Shown piece by piece: positions 34,516 through 42,937 of a DNA stretch of 64,000 bases. Under the pieces are notes generated by a model, which was given only the letters and a program-made list of their open reading frames with translations, made no database searches and was not told the DNA's origin. The position numbers were made by a program, and so were the translations under genes. The stretch is from Clostridium sp. OS1-26. GTDB lineage: Bacteria; Bacillota; Clostridia; Clostridiales; Clostridiaceae. The number at the start of each line of letters is the position of its first letter. The first letter of the stretch is position 1. The DNA is taken from positions 3,224,001-3,288,000 of the forward strand of contig NZ_CP133264.1 of NCBI RefSeq assembly GCF_030915445.1. Reading direction: 5' to 3'.

Positions 34516-35367
34516 ATGAAGTCTATTGAGTTGTATAGTTGCTTAGAAAGAGATTTTATCCTAAAAGGATTAGAAGATGATTGGGCAAGACACATGGGTG
34601 AATTAGATGATTATATTTCAGTCAATTTTAAAGAAAGAAGTATGGGTTTGGTATGTGATTTTGCAAATGAAATTAATAAAGTCTACTCAACTGTGTTTCC
34701 AACTGAAAAAATTATGCAGAAGATTATTGATGATGGCGTAACGGATGCCATGTTATTTGTACATCACCCTTCTATTTGGGATATTAAAAGGTCACCAAAA
34801 GCATTTTATCAAATGGATAGGGCATTATTAGAAAAGTTTAGAGAGAATAGAATATCTATATATAATTTGCATACACCACTAGATAACTTTAGTGAATATT
34901 CAACAAGCAAAACTTTGGCTGATGCGCTAGATATAGAAATTGAAAAAACCTTTGTTGAATATTATGGAGGTTTATGTGGTGTTATTGGAAAAACTAAATG
35001 CAAAAATATGAAGGAATTGAATGATAAATTTTCAGAAGTAGTAGGCCACGATACAAGACTCTATCTATATGGAGATAACAATATAAAGAATGGAAGAGTA
35101 GCTGTTGTAGCCGGTGGTGGCAATAATGCAGATATTGTTTCTGAAATGATTGAAAACAAAGTTAATGTTCTTATCACAGGAATTTCAGCAAATAATGAAT
35201 ATTCTGCAGAGGTTCATGAACTGGAACAAAAAAATGGTATTAATGTTTTAGGAGGCACCCATTACTCTACTGAGAAATTTGCATGTCAAAAAATGTGTGC
35301 TTATTTTGAAAAACTTGGTCTTGCTTCTATCTTTATTGAGGGTGAACCAATATATGAGGATATGTAA
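34516..35367 (+). CDS. NIF3-like dinuclear metal-centre protein (DUF34)
   Basis: 283 residues from ATG 34516, placed by GGGGGGAA; an in-frame ATG at 34498 lacks a site. The NIF3/YbgI signatures FVHHPSIWD and YNLHTPLDNF supply metal-binding histidines near the N-terminus, and GGTHYSTEKFA with further ligands lies near the C-terminus. The family forms toroidal hexamers with two metals per subunit and may have GTP cyclohydrolase-like or metal-chaperone roles. It is longer at the N-terminus than the smallest members. Probably monocistronic. Confidence 0.85.
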   Translation: MKSIELYSCLERDFILKGLEDDWARHMGELDDYISVNFKERSMGLVCDFANEINKVYSTVFPTEKIMQKIIDDGVTDAMLFVHHPSIWDIKRSPKAFYQMDRALLEKFRENRISIYNLHTPLDNFSEYSTSKTLADALDIEIEKTFVEYYGGLCGVIGKTKCKNMKELNDKFSEVVGHDTRLYLYGDNNIKNGRVAVVAGGGNNADIVSEMIENKVNVLITGISANNEYSAEVHELEQKNGINVLGGTHYSTEKFACQKMCAYFEKLGLASIFIEGEPIYEDM

Positions 35368-35371
35368 GGTT

Positions 35372-35471
35372 GGTTTAAAACACTTCACTAAGACTGACAC
35401 AAAGTTTTTAAATCTACCTTCAGCCTTGGAAACATAGCCCTTTGTGTAAGTCAATTTTCTAGTTTGAAACC
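35372..35471. repeat. 100-bp palindromic intergenic element
   Basis: GGTTTAAAAC (35372-35381) pairs with GTTTGAAACC (35462-35471). Inside, GACTGACACAAAG (35392-35404) pairs with CTTTGTGTAAGTC (35440-35452) with one mismatch. No ORF. The GTGTAAGT portion resembles the 31-bp repeat in the element at 27875-28085, so it may be a distant relative. Confidence 0.5.
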
Positions 35472-35682
35472 CTAAAGTATGGCATAGTAATATTAAGAGC
35501 AGAAATGCTCTTTTGTTTTTATCTTGCTATTTATTAGATTGATGATAAATATAATAAAAATAAGAAGCAACTGTTGAAAGTGAAAATAATAAAATAACTA
35601 CTTATTTGATAATAGTAAAGAGATGTTGTAAAATAAATTGAAGGATTATGAATGGAAATTTATATTATATGGGGGAGATAGA

Positions 35683-35988
35683 ATGATTATTGATAATAAT
35701 CCAAAAGAAAAAGAAGCTATGGATGCGTTTCACAGGGGGGAACGTTCACTTGGTTATAAACTTCAAGATGAATTTGTGGCTGAAGTGAGAGAAAGCATAG
35801 AGAAAAAAGAAGATCATTGTTCATGCGAAAAGGCATGCAAGTATCATGGAAAATGTATTGAATGTGTTGCTATACACAGAGCACACAGAGATCATCTTCC
35901 TAATTGTTTTAGAAGTTTGGTTAATGAAAGGATTCAAAAACTTTCTGAACTAACAGAACACAGCATTATAGAACAAATAAAAAAATAG
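35683..35988 (+). CDS. Small cysteine-rich protein, DUF6485-like
   Basis: 101 residues from ATG 35683 behind GGGGGAGA. The C-terminal half carries HCSCEKACKYHGKCIECV followed by H, H, LPNCF: four to six cysteines and histidines in a compact zinc-ribbon-like pattern, resembling the DUF6485 family. The N-terminal half (about 1-45) is acidic and probably helical. Function unknown; a metal-binding or regulatory role is a guess. No co-transcribed partner is evident. Confidence 0.65.
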   Translation: MIIDNNPKEKEAMDAFHRGERSLGYKLQDEFVAEVRESIEKKEDHCSCEKACKYHGKCIECVAIHRAHRDHLPNCFRSLVNERIQKLSELTEHSIIEQIKK

Positions 35989-36054
35989 TATATTATTTAA
36001 GCTAATATTAAGTAGTAAAAGATATATAATAACTTGGAGGGAAACTATTAATAT

Positions 36055-37350
36055 ATGATTATTCTAATAAACATTATCATTGTATTTTTGCTTGTATTTA
36101 TGAACGGGTTTTTCGTTGCCACAGAGTTTGCAATGGTAAAAGTGAGAAAGTCTAGGATAGAAACATTGGTGCTTGAAGGAAATAGAACTGCAAAACACAC
36201 TTTAAAGGTTGTTAATGATTTGAATTCATATTTATCTGCATGTCAGCTAGGAATAACTTTAGCATCCTTAGGTCTGGGGTGGATAGGAGAACCTACTGTT
36301 TCAGATATGCTAGCTCCAATATTTAAATTATTTCATTTGCCAGAAGGTGTTACACACTCAATTTCCTTTATTTTAGGATTTGCAATTATAACAGCCTTTC
36401 ATATTGTGCTTGGGGAGTTAGCACCTAAATCACTAGCGATTATAAGTGCAGAAAAGATAGCAATGAATACAGCACTACCGCTTATAATGTTTTATAAATT
36501 GACTTATCCAATAATGTGGGCTTTTAATCATAGCACTGATTTAGTTCTAAAGATATTTGGAATTTCACAAGTTGATGAACATGAAGCAGCTCATACTGAC
36601 GAGGAAATAAAGCTGTTAGTTGAAGATAGCTATAAACACGGTTTAATTGATAAAACTGAATTAACTTTTGTAGATAACATATTTGATTTTTCTGAGAAAA
36701 CCGTAAAAGAAATAATGATACCTCGTACTGATATGGCGTGTATTTTTTTAGAGGATTCTTTTGATGAGATTATAGCATTTGCCTTATATGAACAGATAAC
36801 TAGATATCCAGTATGTAAAAACAGTAAGGATAATGTTATTGGGTTCATACATATTAAGGATTTATATAAGCAGAAAATTGAGGGTAATAATCAAAATATA
36901 GAAGGCATTATTCGTGAGCTTAAGTTTGTTCCAGAGTCCCTTTCAATAAGCAAATTGTTAAAGATATTTAAGCAAGAAAGAGTGCAAATGGCTATAATAA
37001 TTGACGAATATGGAGGAACTGCAGGCTTAGTAACTATCGAGGATATTTTAGAAGAAATTGTTGGTGAAATTCAGGATGAGTTTGATGAAGAGTATGATGA
37101 GATTACTAAAAATGAAGATGGTAATTACATTGTAGATGGGAAACTTGTTCTTGAGGATATAAATGAACTATTAAAAATTAACATTGAATCGGAAAATATT
37201 GATACCATAGGAGGATGGATATATTCACAGTTAAAGTCATATCCACAAGTTAATGATAAAATTAATTATGAGGATTATGAATTTATAATATTAAAATGTG
37301 ATAGGAAAAGAATAAGCAAGATATTAATTAAAACAATACCTCATTCATAA
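36055..37350 (+). CDS. CNNM/CorC-type transporter (DUF21-CBS hemolysin C family)
   Basis: 431 residues. The DUF21 membrane domain (about 1-190, with ACQLGITLASLGLGWIGEP and LGELAPKSLAI) is followed by a CBS pair (about 210-335: TVKEIMIPRTDM, VQMAIIIDEYGGTAGLVTIE) and a CorC/HlyC domain (DIDTIGGWIYSQL-like end). Such proteins mediate or regulate Mg2+ or other divalent-cation efflux; the hemolysin name is historical. CTTGGAGG is 14 nt before the ATG, a little far. Terminated by a long hairpin. Confidence 0.92.
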   Translation: MIILINIIIVFLLVFMNGFFVATEFAMVKVRKSRIETLVLEGNRTAKHTLKVVNDLNSYLSACQLGITLASLGLGWIGEPTVSDMLAPIFKLFHLPEGVTHSISFILGFAIITAFHIVLGELAPKSLAIISAEKIAMNTALPLIMFYKLTYPIMWAFNHSTDLVLKIFGISQVDEHEAAHTDEEIKLLVEDSYKHGLIDKTELTFVDNIFDFSEKTVKEIMIPRTDMACIFLEDSFDEIIAFALYEQITRYPVCKNSKDNVIGFIHIKDLYKQKIEGNNQNIEGIIRELKFVPESLSISKLLKIFKQERVQMAIIIDEYGGTAGLVTIEDILEEIVGEIQDEFDEEYDEITKNEDGNYIVDGKLVLEDINELLKINIESENIDTIGGWIYSQLKSYPQVNDKINYEDYEFIILKCDRKRISKILIKTIPHS

Positions 37351-37402
37351 GGATAATACCTGCCTTTCTATATTAAGAAAGGTAGGTATTATCCTTTAAT
37401 TA
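37351..37402. terminator. Long bidirectional terminator
   Basis: GGATAATACCTGCCTTTCT (37351-37369) pairs with the arm ending GGTATTATCC at 37395, with one G-U. T-rich DNA follows, and A-rich DNA precedes for the minus strand. It separates the convergent CNNM and methyltransferase-like genes. Confidence 0.85.
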
Positions 37403-37436
37403 TTTTTTGAAACTAGTTTGAGGAGAACTTAGGTAA

Positions 37437-38012
37437 TTAGAATACAAATGGTATTAAAGCCCAACTTTTAGTAATGTATTTTTTATATTCTTCACCAAAT
37501 TCTTCTATCAGAAATTTTTGTTCCTTATTTATTTTAATAATGTAAACAAATAAAATAATAATAAACCCTACTAATGAAGCAATGGTTCCAAAGGTAATAA
37601 ATGTACCTAAAAAACCGCAAACAATTCCTGTATAAATTGGATTCCTAATATATTTATATGGACCATTACAAACTAATCTTTGACCCTCTACCTTTTGTAT
37701 TGCTCCACTCCAATTTCTGCCTAATACTATCCTTGCCCATATAGCAAATAAAAGTGATAATACTAAAATTATTACACCAATGTATTCAACTGATGGAGTA
37801 TGGGGTATTATTTCATTCCATAAAAAGATATTTCTAAATTGAAAAAATGTAATAATAAAAGCTATTACTACAAAGGTCAAATGAATAGCTCTCTGCGTAC
37901 TTTTTTGTCCACTTGACTCCTTTTTAACTTTTGATCGAGTGTTTATTGCTAATAATACCCAATAAATCCAAAAGGCGCTCCAAATATAGATAGCGATTGT
38001 AACTCCGCTCAT
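37437..38012 (-). CDS. Isoprenylcysteine carboxyl methyltransferase family protein
   Basis: 191 residues with five or so membrane helices and the ICMT/PEMT catalytic motif near the C-terminus: RLVCNGPYKYIRNPIYTGIV followed by EEFGEEYKKYITKSWALIP. Methyltransferases of this fold modify lipids or isoprenylated substrates using SAM; in bacteria the substrate is usually unknown. AAGGAGG precedes the ATG at 38012. It is downstream of the CcdC-like gene on the same strand (34-nt gap) and probably shares its transcript. Confidence 0.85.
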   Translation of the reverse strand: MSGVTIAIYIWSAFWIYWVLLAINTRSKVKKESSGQKSTQRAIHLTFVVIAFIITFFQFRNIFLWNEIIPHTPSVEYIGVIILVLSLLFAIWARIVLGRNWSGAIQKVEGQRLVCNGPYKYIRNPIYTGIVCGFLGTFITFGTIASLVGFIIILFVYIIKINKEQKFLIEEFGEEYKKYITKSWALIPFVF

Positions 38013-38046
38013 AAAAAATACCTCCTTAATCTATATATAATTTAAA

Positions 38047-38601
38047 TTATAGAACTTTATTTCTCCTATTCCTTCTATTCCTCTTACGGGCTTTCTTATC
38101 ACTACGCTGCTGCAAATACAGAGTCCAGACCTGAGGAGACCTTACAAATACAGTTAAACTTCTACTAATAAGTTGAGAAGAAAGCATAATAAGGTAAGAG
38201 ATACCAGCATTCTGAAGTACTTCACCTCCAGGAAGTGACACTATTGAATGCCTTAATATAAAACGTATAGGAATCATAAAAAGTAATAATATGACTGCAG
38301 CTACCCCTCCTCTCTGATATAGTAGTCCATCTTCTCCAGTAAATATCTTAGTTATCATGCCTGATGCCAATCCAGATATTATTCCTATTGAAGCAAGAAG
38401 TATCATTGGAGCAGTCTCTTTATATATATCCCCACCTAAGCCAGTTATTCCTTTTAGAGTAAAGTAAAACAATACTATAGGCAAAACTACATACTTTGAT
38501 GGTTTAACAGGTCTTAATGCAATTTGTTGATAGATAATATATCCTAATATTAAAATAACCATACCTAATTGGGATAAGTTTGCTAGTTGTAAATTATTCA
38601 T
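38047..38601 (-). CDS. CcdC-like (DUF1453) multi-span membrane protein
   Basis: 184 residues from the ATG at 38601 (GAGGTG 6 nt upstream). Four to five hydrophobic segments are followed by a very basic C-terminal tail (RSDKKARKRNRRNRRNK). The arrangement and the QIALRPVKPSKYVVLPIVL motif resemble the CcdC/DUF1453 group. Function is not established. First gene of a two-gene minus-strand transcript. Confidence 0.6.
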   Translation of the reverse strand: MNNLQLANLSQLGMVILILGYIIYQQIALRPVKPSKYVVLPIVLFYFTLKGITGLGGDIYKETAPMILLASIGIISGLASGMITKIFTGEDGLLYQRGGVAAVILLLFMIPIRFILRHSIVSLPGGEVLQNAGISYLIMLSSQLISRSLTVFVRSPQVWTLYLQQRSDKKARKRNRRNRRNKVL

Positions 38602-38765
38602 ATCTTTCACCTCATGAACATTTTTTAGATTTATTCTTCATGAGTAAATATTAATATAAAACTTGCTATATTTGTAGTTACCTTAGTTATCAAATAATAT
38701 ATGACTTAAGTAATATATTGCCTAATATATGTACAATGCTATAATGTAAAAAAGGATGTTTACTA

Positions 38766-38838
38766 TAGAGTGAAACTTGAATCAGATGGATTCAAAACTC
38801 TACCAGAAGTCAAGAGGTTTAGCTACGACTGGAATAAA
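38766..38838. repeat. Degenerate copy of the 28-kb palindromic repeat
   Basis: ATCAGATGGATTCAAAACTC and the following CTACCAGAAGTCAAGA align with the element near 28049-28083 (about 80% over 36 bp). GCTACGAC-TGGA also occurs in both, in a different order. It lies just before the histidine kinase gene, within its leader. Confidence 0.5.
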
Positions 38839-38852
38839 GAGAGGTTATAAAA

Positions 38853-40019
38853 ATGTCTGTGTCTAGAAAGTACTTGTTAGTTTTTAAATATTTTTTATTA
38901 GTGTCTATATTTATTCGTACTTATTTTTTATATCATAATAAGATTGTTGCTATGATACTATTATTAGTCTTTAGCATTATACTAATGATAAATGACTATA
39001 TTAGAAGTACTAAATTGGATATAGATTCTAATTATATGTATTTCTCCTTGCTCTTCACCATTTGTGGAGCTGCAGTGTTAACATATTTTGTAAGAGGATT
39101 TGGAACTAACGTTTACATATTTTTTCCTTTAGTGGAACTTTTAAAATTAAAAGGAATAAGGTTAAAAACTTTATTTTTGGTGCATTCATTGTTATTTTCA
39201 ATACTATTGATGTTAGATATAGGAATACCTAACAACTGGGATAGACTTTCAAGTTTAGGTCTTAATCTATTAAGTTATTTTGCTGTAGTTAGCATAGCAT
39301 ACTCTGTAAAAATAATTCGAATAGAAAAAGAAGAAGTAAATCAGTTAAATGAAAAGCTGCAGCTTGCAAATATAAAGCTTCAGCAATATACACTGGAAGT
39401 GGAAGAGCTAACGGCTTCTAAAGAGAGAACTAGGATGGCCCAAGAACTTCACGATTCAGTAGGTCATTCCTTAATGGCTCTTATTATGCATCTTGAGTTT
39501 ACCAAGAAGATATGCGATACAAAGCCTGAGAAAGTGAAAGAAGTATTAACTAAGTCTGAAGGTATTGCAAAATCCAGTATTAGCAGTCTAAGAGAAGCAG
39601 TTAATTTACTTAAGGAAGAACGGGAAATAAAAGACTTTAATGCTTCTATTGAGGGGATAATTAACAATTTTAATATGCTTAATAATATAAAAATTAATTT
39701 TAATACAGATGAAAATCTGGATAATTTAAGCTCAATTATTAAGAATTCTATGTATAAAACTATTAAGGAATCCATAACTAATAGTATAAAGCATGGAAAA
39801 GCAACAGAAATCAACATAAGCATTACTAGAGAAGAGAAATGTATAAGGCTTATTTTAAACGATAATGGAGTTGGCTGTAATAAAATTGTAAAGTCAAATG
39901 GATTAATTGGAATTGAGAATAGAGTAACTTCATTAAATGGATCAGTTAAGTACTTTAGTAATGATAACTTAGGTTTTGGTATAGATATATGCATTCCAAT
40001 ATTAACGGAGGAAGTATAA
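38853..40019 (+). CDS. NarL-type sensor histidine kinase (HisKA_3)
   Basis: 388 residues. Five or six N-terminal membrane helices (about 10-155) form an integral sensor. A coiled coil follows (VNQLNEKLQLANIKLQQYTL), then HisKA_3 with the phospho-histidine in MAQELHDSVGHSLMAL, and a short HATPase_c domain (ESITNSIKHGKATEI, NDNGVGC). Similar to LiaS/DesK-type kinases. AGAGAGG precedes the ATG. It pairs with the response-regulator gene 2 nt downstream; the signal is unknown. Confidence 0.9.
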   Translation: MSVSRKYLLVFKYFLLVSIFIRTYFLYHNKIVAMILLLVFSIILMINDYIRSTKLDIDSNYMYFSLLFTICGAAVLTYFVRGFGTNVYIFFPLVELLKLKGIRLKTLFLVHSLLFSILLMLDIGIPNNWDRLSSLGLNLLSYFAVVSIAYSVKIIRIEKEEVNQLNEKLQLANIKLQQYTLEVEELTASKERTRMAQELHDSVGHSLMALIMHLEFTKKICDTKPEKVKEVLTKSEGIAKSSISSLREAVNLLKEEREIKDFNASIEGIINNFNMLNNIKINFNTDENLDNLSSIIKNSMYKTIKESITNSIKHGKATEINISITREEKCIRLILNDNGVGCNKIVKSNGLIGIENRVTSLNGSVKYFSNDNLGFGIDICIPILTEEV

Positions 40020-40021
40020 AT

Positions 40022-40681
40022 ATGATAAATGTTATAGTGGCTGATGACCAGGAAATAGTAAGAGAAGGAATAAAGATGATTCTAAGCTTGTATGAAGAGA
40101 TAAACATACTTGGAGAAGCAGGGAACGGGAGACAACTAATTATGCTTCTAGAAAAATTACAACCAGATGTGATTCTTATGGATGTTAGAATGCCGATAAT
40201 GGATGGGGTAGAAGCCACTAAAATCATTAAAGAAAAATATAAAAACGTAAAAGTAATAATCCTAACAACCTTTAATGAAGATGAGTATATATTTAAAGCA
40301 ATTAAGAATGGAGCTGATGGCTACCTTTTAAAGGACGCCGGGTCAGAATATATAATTAGAGCAATAAAATCAGTTTATAATGGAGCTATGCTGCTTGATC
40401 CCGAGGTAACAGTAAAAGTAGTTAAAGCTTTTAATTCAATTACTGACGAAAAGCAAAGCCCTGATAAATCTGATAAGCTGAAGTATAAGTTAGATGTACT
40501 CACACCAAGAGAAATGGATGTTGCAAAGCTAGTTGCTCAAGGTAAAAGTAACAAAGATATTTGCAAGATTCTCTTTTTAACAGAGGGAACTGTAAAGAAT
40601 TATGTCACAAGAATACTTGAGAAACTAGAGCTAAATAGTAGAACAGAGTTAGCGGTATTTATTAGTCAAGCGGACATATAA
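40022..40681 (+). CDS. NarL/FixJ-family response regulator
   Basis: 219 residues from ATG 40022 behind GGAGGAAG; the longer frame from 39989 overlaps the kinase gene and is unlikely. The receiver domain has the acidic pair in VADDQE, Asp54 (ILMDVRMPIMDG) and Lys in YLLKDAG. The C-terminal LuxR-type HTH is LTPREMDVAKLVAQGKSNKD with TEGTVKNYVTRILEKL. It is phosphorylated by the upstream kinase; targets may include the YihY gene 50 bp downstream. Confidence 0.93.
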   Translation: MINVIVADDQEIVREGIKMILSLYEEINILGEAGNGRQLIMLLEKLQPDVILMDVRMPIMDGVEATKIIKEKYKNVKVIILTTFNEDEYIFKAIKNGADGYLLKDAGSEYIIRAIKSVYNGAMLLDPEVTVKVVKAFNSITDEKQSPDKSDKLKYKLDVLTPREMDVAKLVAQGKSNKDICKILFLTEGTVKNYVTRILEKLELNSRTELAVFISQADI

Positions 40682-40733
40682 TATGAATATGTAAAGTATA
40701 ATAGAAAGAATATTGTAGGGAGCTACTATAATT

Positions 40734-41576
40734 ATGAAGAGACTATTATTAGATTTAATTTATAGATTCAATAATGATGATGTTCCTGCTTTGGGTTATC
40801 AGCTTGCATATAATTTAGTTTTATCTTTTTTCCCTTTTATAATTTTTCTTATGACTCTTATAGGACATACTTCCTTGAGCAATAATGAAATACTAGTGGC
40901 TCTAAGTAGGATTATGCCAGTAAGTGCTTTCAACCTAATAAGTAAAGCCATTTCTGAGGTGATTACTACCAAGCATAATCAACTTATGTCTTTTAGTTTA
41001 ATACTTACTATATGGTCTGCATCTGCTGGTTTTAACGCAGTTATAAAAGGCCTCAATAAAGCTTATGGAGTTCCCGAATCAAGAAATTTTATTAAGGTTA
41101 GGATTATTTCAATTCTTTGTACTCTTGGAATGGCTTTTATAATACTTATTATGATGTTTTTATTAATATTGGGGCGTATTATATGGAACTATGCAGCTTA
41201 TAAATTAGGCTTTTCTCATGAGTTGGTTACCTTATGGGCAGTTATCAGATATTCCATAGTTATATCCACTGCTATATTTATTTTTACTGCTCTCTACCGT
41301 TATGCTCCATGTAAAAGGCTTACATGGCTGGAGGTTTTGCCAGGATCTCTATTTGCAACTTTTAATCTTATACTTGTATCTGCTGCCTTTGCGTATTATG
41401 TAAATAACTTTGCTAATTATTCAGTAGTATATGGCAGTATAGGTGCTATAATTATCCTACTTACTTGGCTTTTTCTCGTAGCCGTTATTGTTATAATAGG
41501 CGGAGAAGTAAATGCTTCACTATACCATGAAAATAATAATATAAAAATAACATATTCAAAGACTTTTAAAAGTTAA
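40734..41576 (+). CDS. YihY/BrkB family membrane protein
   Basis: 280 residues with six membrane helices. The family N-terminus ALGYQLAYNLVLSFFPFIIF and the central WSASAGFNAVIKGLNKAYG motif are clear, as is the C-terminal GSIGAIIILLTWLFLVAVIV. Once annotated as ribonuclease BN, the family is now seen as membrane transport or envelope proteins without nuclease activity. It follows the response-regulator gene by 52 nt on the same strand and may be in its operon or regulon. Confidence 0.9.
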   Translation: MKRLLLDLIYRFNNDDVPALGYQLAYNLVLSFFPFIIFLMTLIGHTSLSNNEILVALSRIMPVSAFNLISKAISEVITTKHNQLMSFSLILTIWSASAGFNAVIKGLNKAYGVPESRNFIKVRIISILCTLGMAFIILIMMFLLILGRIIWNYAAYKLGFSHELVTLWAVIRYSIVISTAIFIFTALYRYAPCKRLTWLEVLPGSLFATFNLILVSAAFAYYVNNFANYSVVYGSIGAIIILLTWLFLVAVIVIIGGEVNASLYHENNNIKITYSKTFKS

Positions 41577-41652
41577 AAGTGGTACTATGGAGCCCTGAGC
41601 TTTTTCGGGGATACAATAACATTACTTATAAAAAGAAGGGTGAAGATAAAAG

Positions 41653-42042
41653 ATGTCAGAAAAAATATTAACAATGAAATTATTAAAAGAAAAATATGGA
41701 GTTTGCAGGTTAGATAAAACCGAGTTAATTCCTGAGTGGGCAAAAAATAGTGAGTTTTTCTCTATAACAAAAACCTTAGATGAGTTATCAGTTGTATGTC
41801 TTCAAAATGATATTCCTAAGGATATGAAGTGTGAAAAAGAATGGAGAATTTTAAAGATTGAGGGTACATTAGACTTTTCACTTATAGGAATTCTTGCTTC
41901 AATTAGTACAATATTAGCACAAAAAGGAATAAGCATATTTGCTATTTCTACCTATGATACGGATTATATTCTTGTAAAAAGTAAAGATATAGATAACGCT
42001 ATAGAAGCACTTATTAAAGAAGCATATGAAGTTAAAAATTAA
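41653..42042 (+). CDS. ACT domain-containing protein (CASTOR-like)
   Basis: 129 residues with two small ACT-like units. The first half (MKLLKEKYGVCRLDKTELIP ... SVVCLQNDIP) and the second (WRILKIEGTLDFSLIGILAS ... FAISTYDTDYILVKSKD) match the bacterial DUF3388/ACT_7-type proteins related to CASTOR arginine sensors. Likely binds an amino acid or similar ligand; regulatory role unknown. AGAAGGGTGA precedes the ATG. Probably single-gene. Confidence 0.85.
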   Translation: MSEKILTMKLLKEKYGVCRLDKTELIPEWAKNSEFFSITKTLDELSVVCLQNDIPKDMKCEKEWRILKIEGTLDFSLIGILASISTILAQKGISIFAISTYDTDYILVKSKDIDNAIEALIKEAYEVKN

Positions 42043-42162
42043 GTTAATTAATTTTTAAAAGTTACTCCACAATCTTCTTATTTTGTATCACAAGTGTAGG
42101 ATTATATTAATCAAGCACTAAGATTCTTTATAGAGTTTATATAATGAAAAGATAACTACCTT

Positions 42163-42200
42163 GCAAGGATTAGGAGAACCTAATCCTATGCTATTTTTTT
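42163..42200 (+). terminator. Intrinsic terminator after ACT gene
   Basis: GCA-GGATTAGG pairs with CCTAATCC-TGC around an AGAA loop (42163-42191), followed by a T7 run ending at 42200. Confidence 0.85.
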
Positions 42201-42232
42201 CAAGGAACTATAACATATCTTTTTACAAATTC

Positions 42233-42553
42233 TTAAGTATCATGAGTATATCTAACTATATTAAATTCCTTAGATAAAGCTTCAATAAATTGTTCGTAAA
42301 AACGACAATTAATTTTTATGCATGTAGATAAATGTATAGTGTCTACGCCTCTTTTCTTCATTTGATTGGCTCTGTGCAATACTTGCTCTATAGCCTCTTC
42401 ACTACAGCCATTACAATGAGTAAAACATATTATTTCTGAATTTTTGTCATACTTCTCAAAAGATGCAGTTCTGTCATTAAAAGCTTTAAAGCACCCAAAA
42501 CTTGAACACATTTTACTTTCATTATAACAATTAATAATACCAATTTTATTCAT
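42233..42553 (-). CDS. CGGC domain-containing protein
   Basis: 106 residues. Matches the CGGC family of putative metal-binding proteins (MNKIGIINCYNES, CSSFGCFKAF, HCNGCSEEAIEQVLHRANQM, STCIKINCRFYE). The hallmark motif is CNGC here rather than CGGC. Eight cysteines are spread through the protein, suggesting a metal or redox centre. Monocistronic on the minus strand. Function unknown. Confidence 0.85.
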   Translation of the reverse strand: MNKIGIINCYNESKMCSSFGCFKAFNDRTASFEKYDKNSEIICFTHCNGCSEEAIEQVLHRANQMKKRGVDTIHLSTCIKINCRFYEQFIEALSKEFNIVRYTHDT

Positions 42554-42723
42554 AATTATAATACAACTCCTTACATAAGTTTATTTTATATTAGGAGTAT
42601 ATCATTAATAATAATAAAAAATCTTCCTGTATTCTACTATCTAATTCTAGAATGCTTAACAATAATTCATAGAGTAAAAATTAAGTACTTTGTTTCAATA
42701 CAATTTGCAGGTGGCTAGAATAT

Positions 42724-42762
42724 AAAAACCACATTAAAGATAGCTTCATGTGGTTTTTATTT
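42724..42762 (+). terminator. Hairpin terminator
   Basis: AAAAACCACAT (42724-42734) pairs with ATGTGGTTTTT (42749-42759). It can work on both strands. Apart from this, 42554-42937 shows only AT-rich DNA and the leader of the next gene. Confidence 0.75.
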
Positions 42763-42937
42763 GTAGTTTATATATTGTATTTAAAAATTCATAAGTAAGA
42801 ATAATTTTGAATAACTTGTAATAAAGATAAAAATGTAGAAATATAGGTAAATTGGTGGTAAAATATCACTATATAAAAAAGGGGAGAACTGCAACGAGAA
42901 TAAATCTATATAAAGAAATGATATGGGGGAGACTAAG

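Noticed and set aside
36055..37350. Hemolysin
   Set aside because: The hemolysin C name is historical. The DUF21-CBS-CorC layout marks a divalent-cation transporter or regulator; the real cytolysin is at 11761-13290.
40734..41576. Ribonuclease BN
   Set aside because: An old annotation of YihY-family proteins. The sequence is a six-helix membrane protein with no nuclease motif.
41588..41612. CCCTGA/TCGGGG hairpin as a terminator for the YihY gene
   Set aside because: It is followed by ATACAATAAC with no T run, and the stem is only six pairs including wobble.
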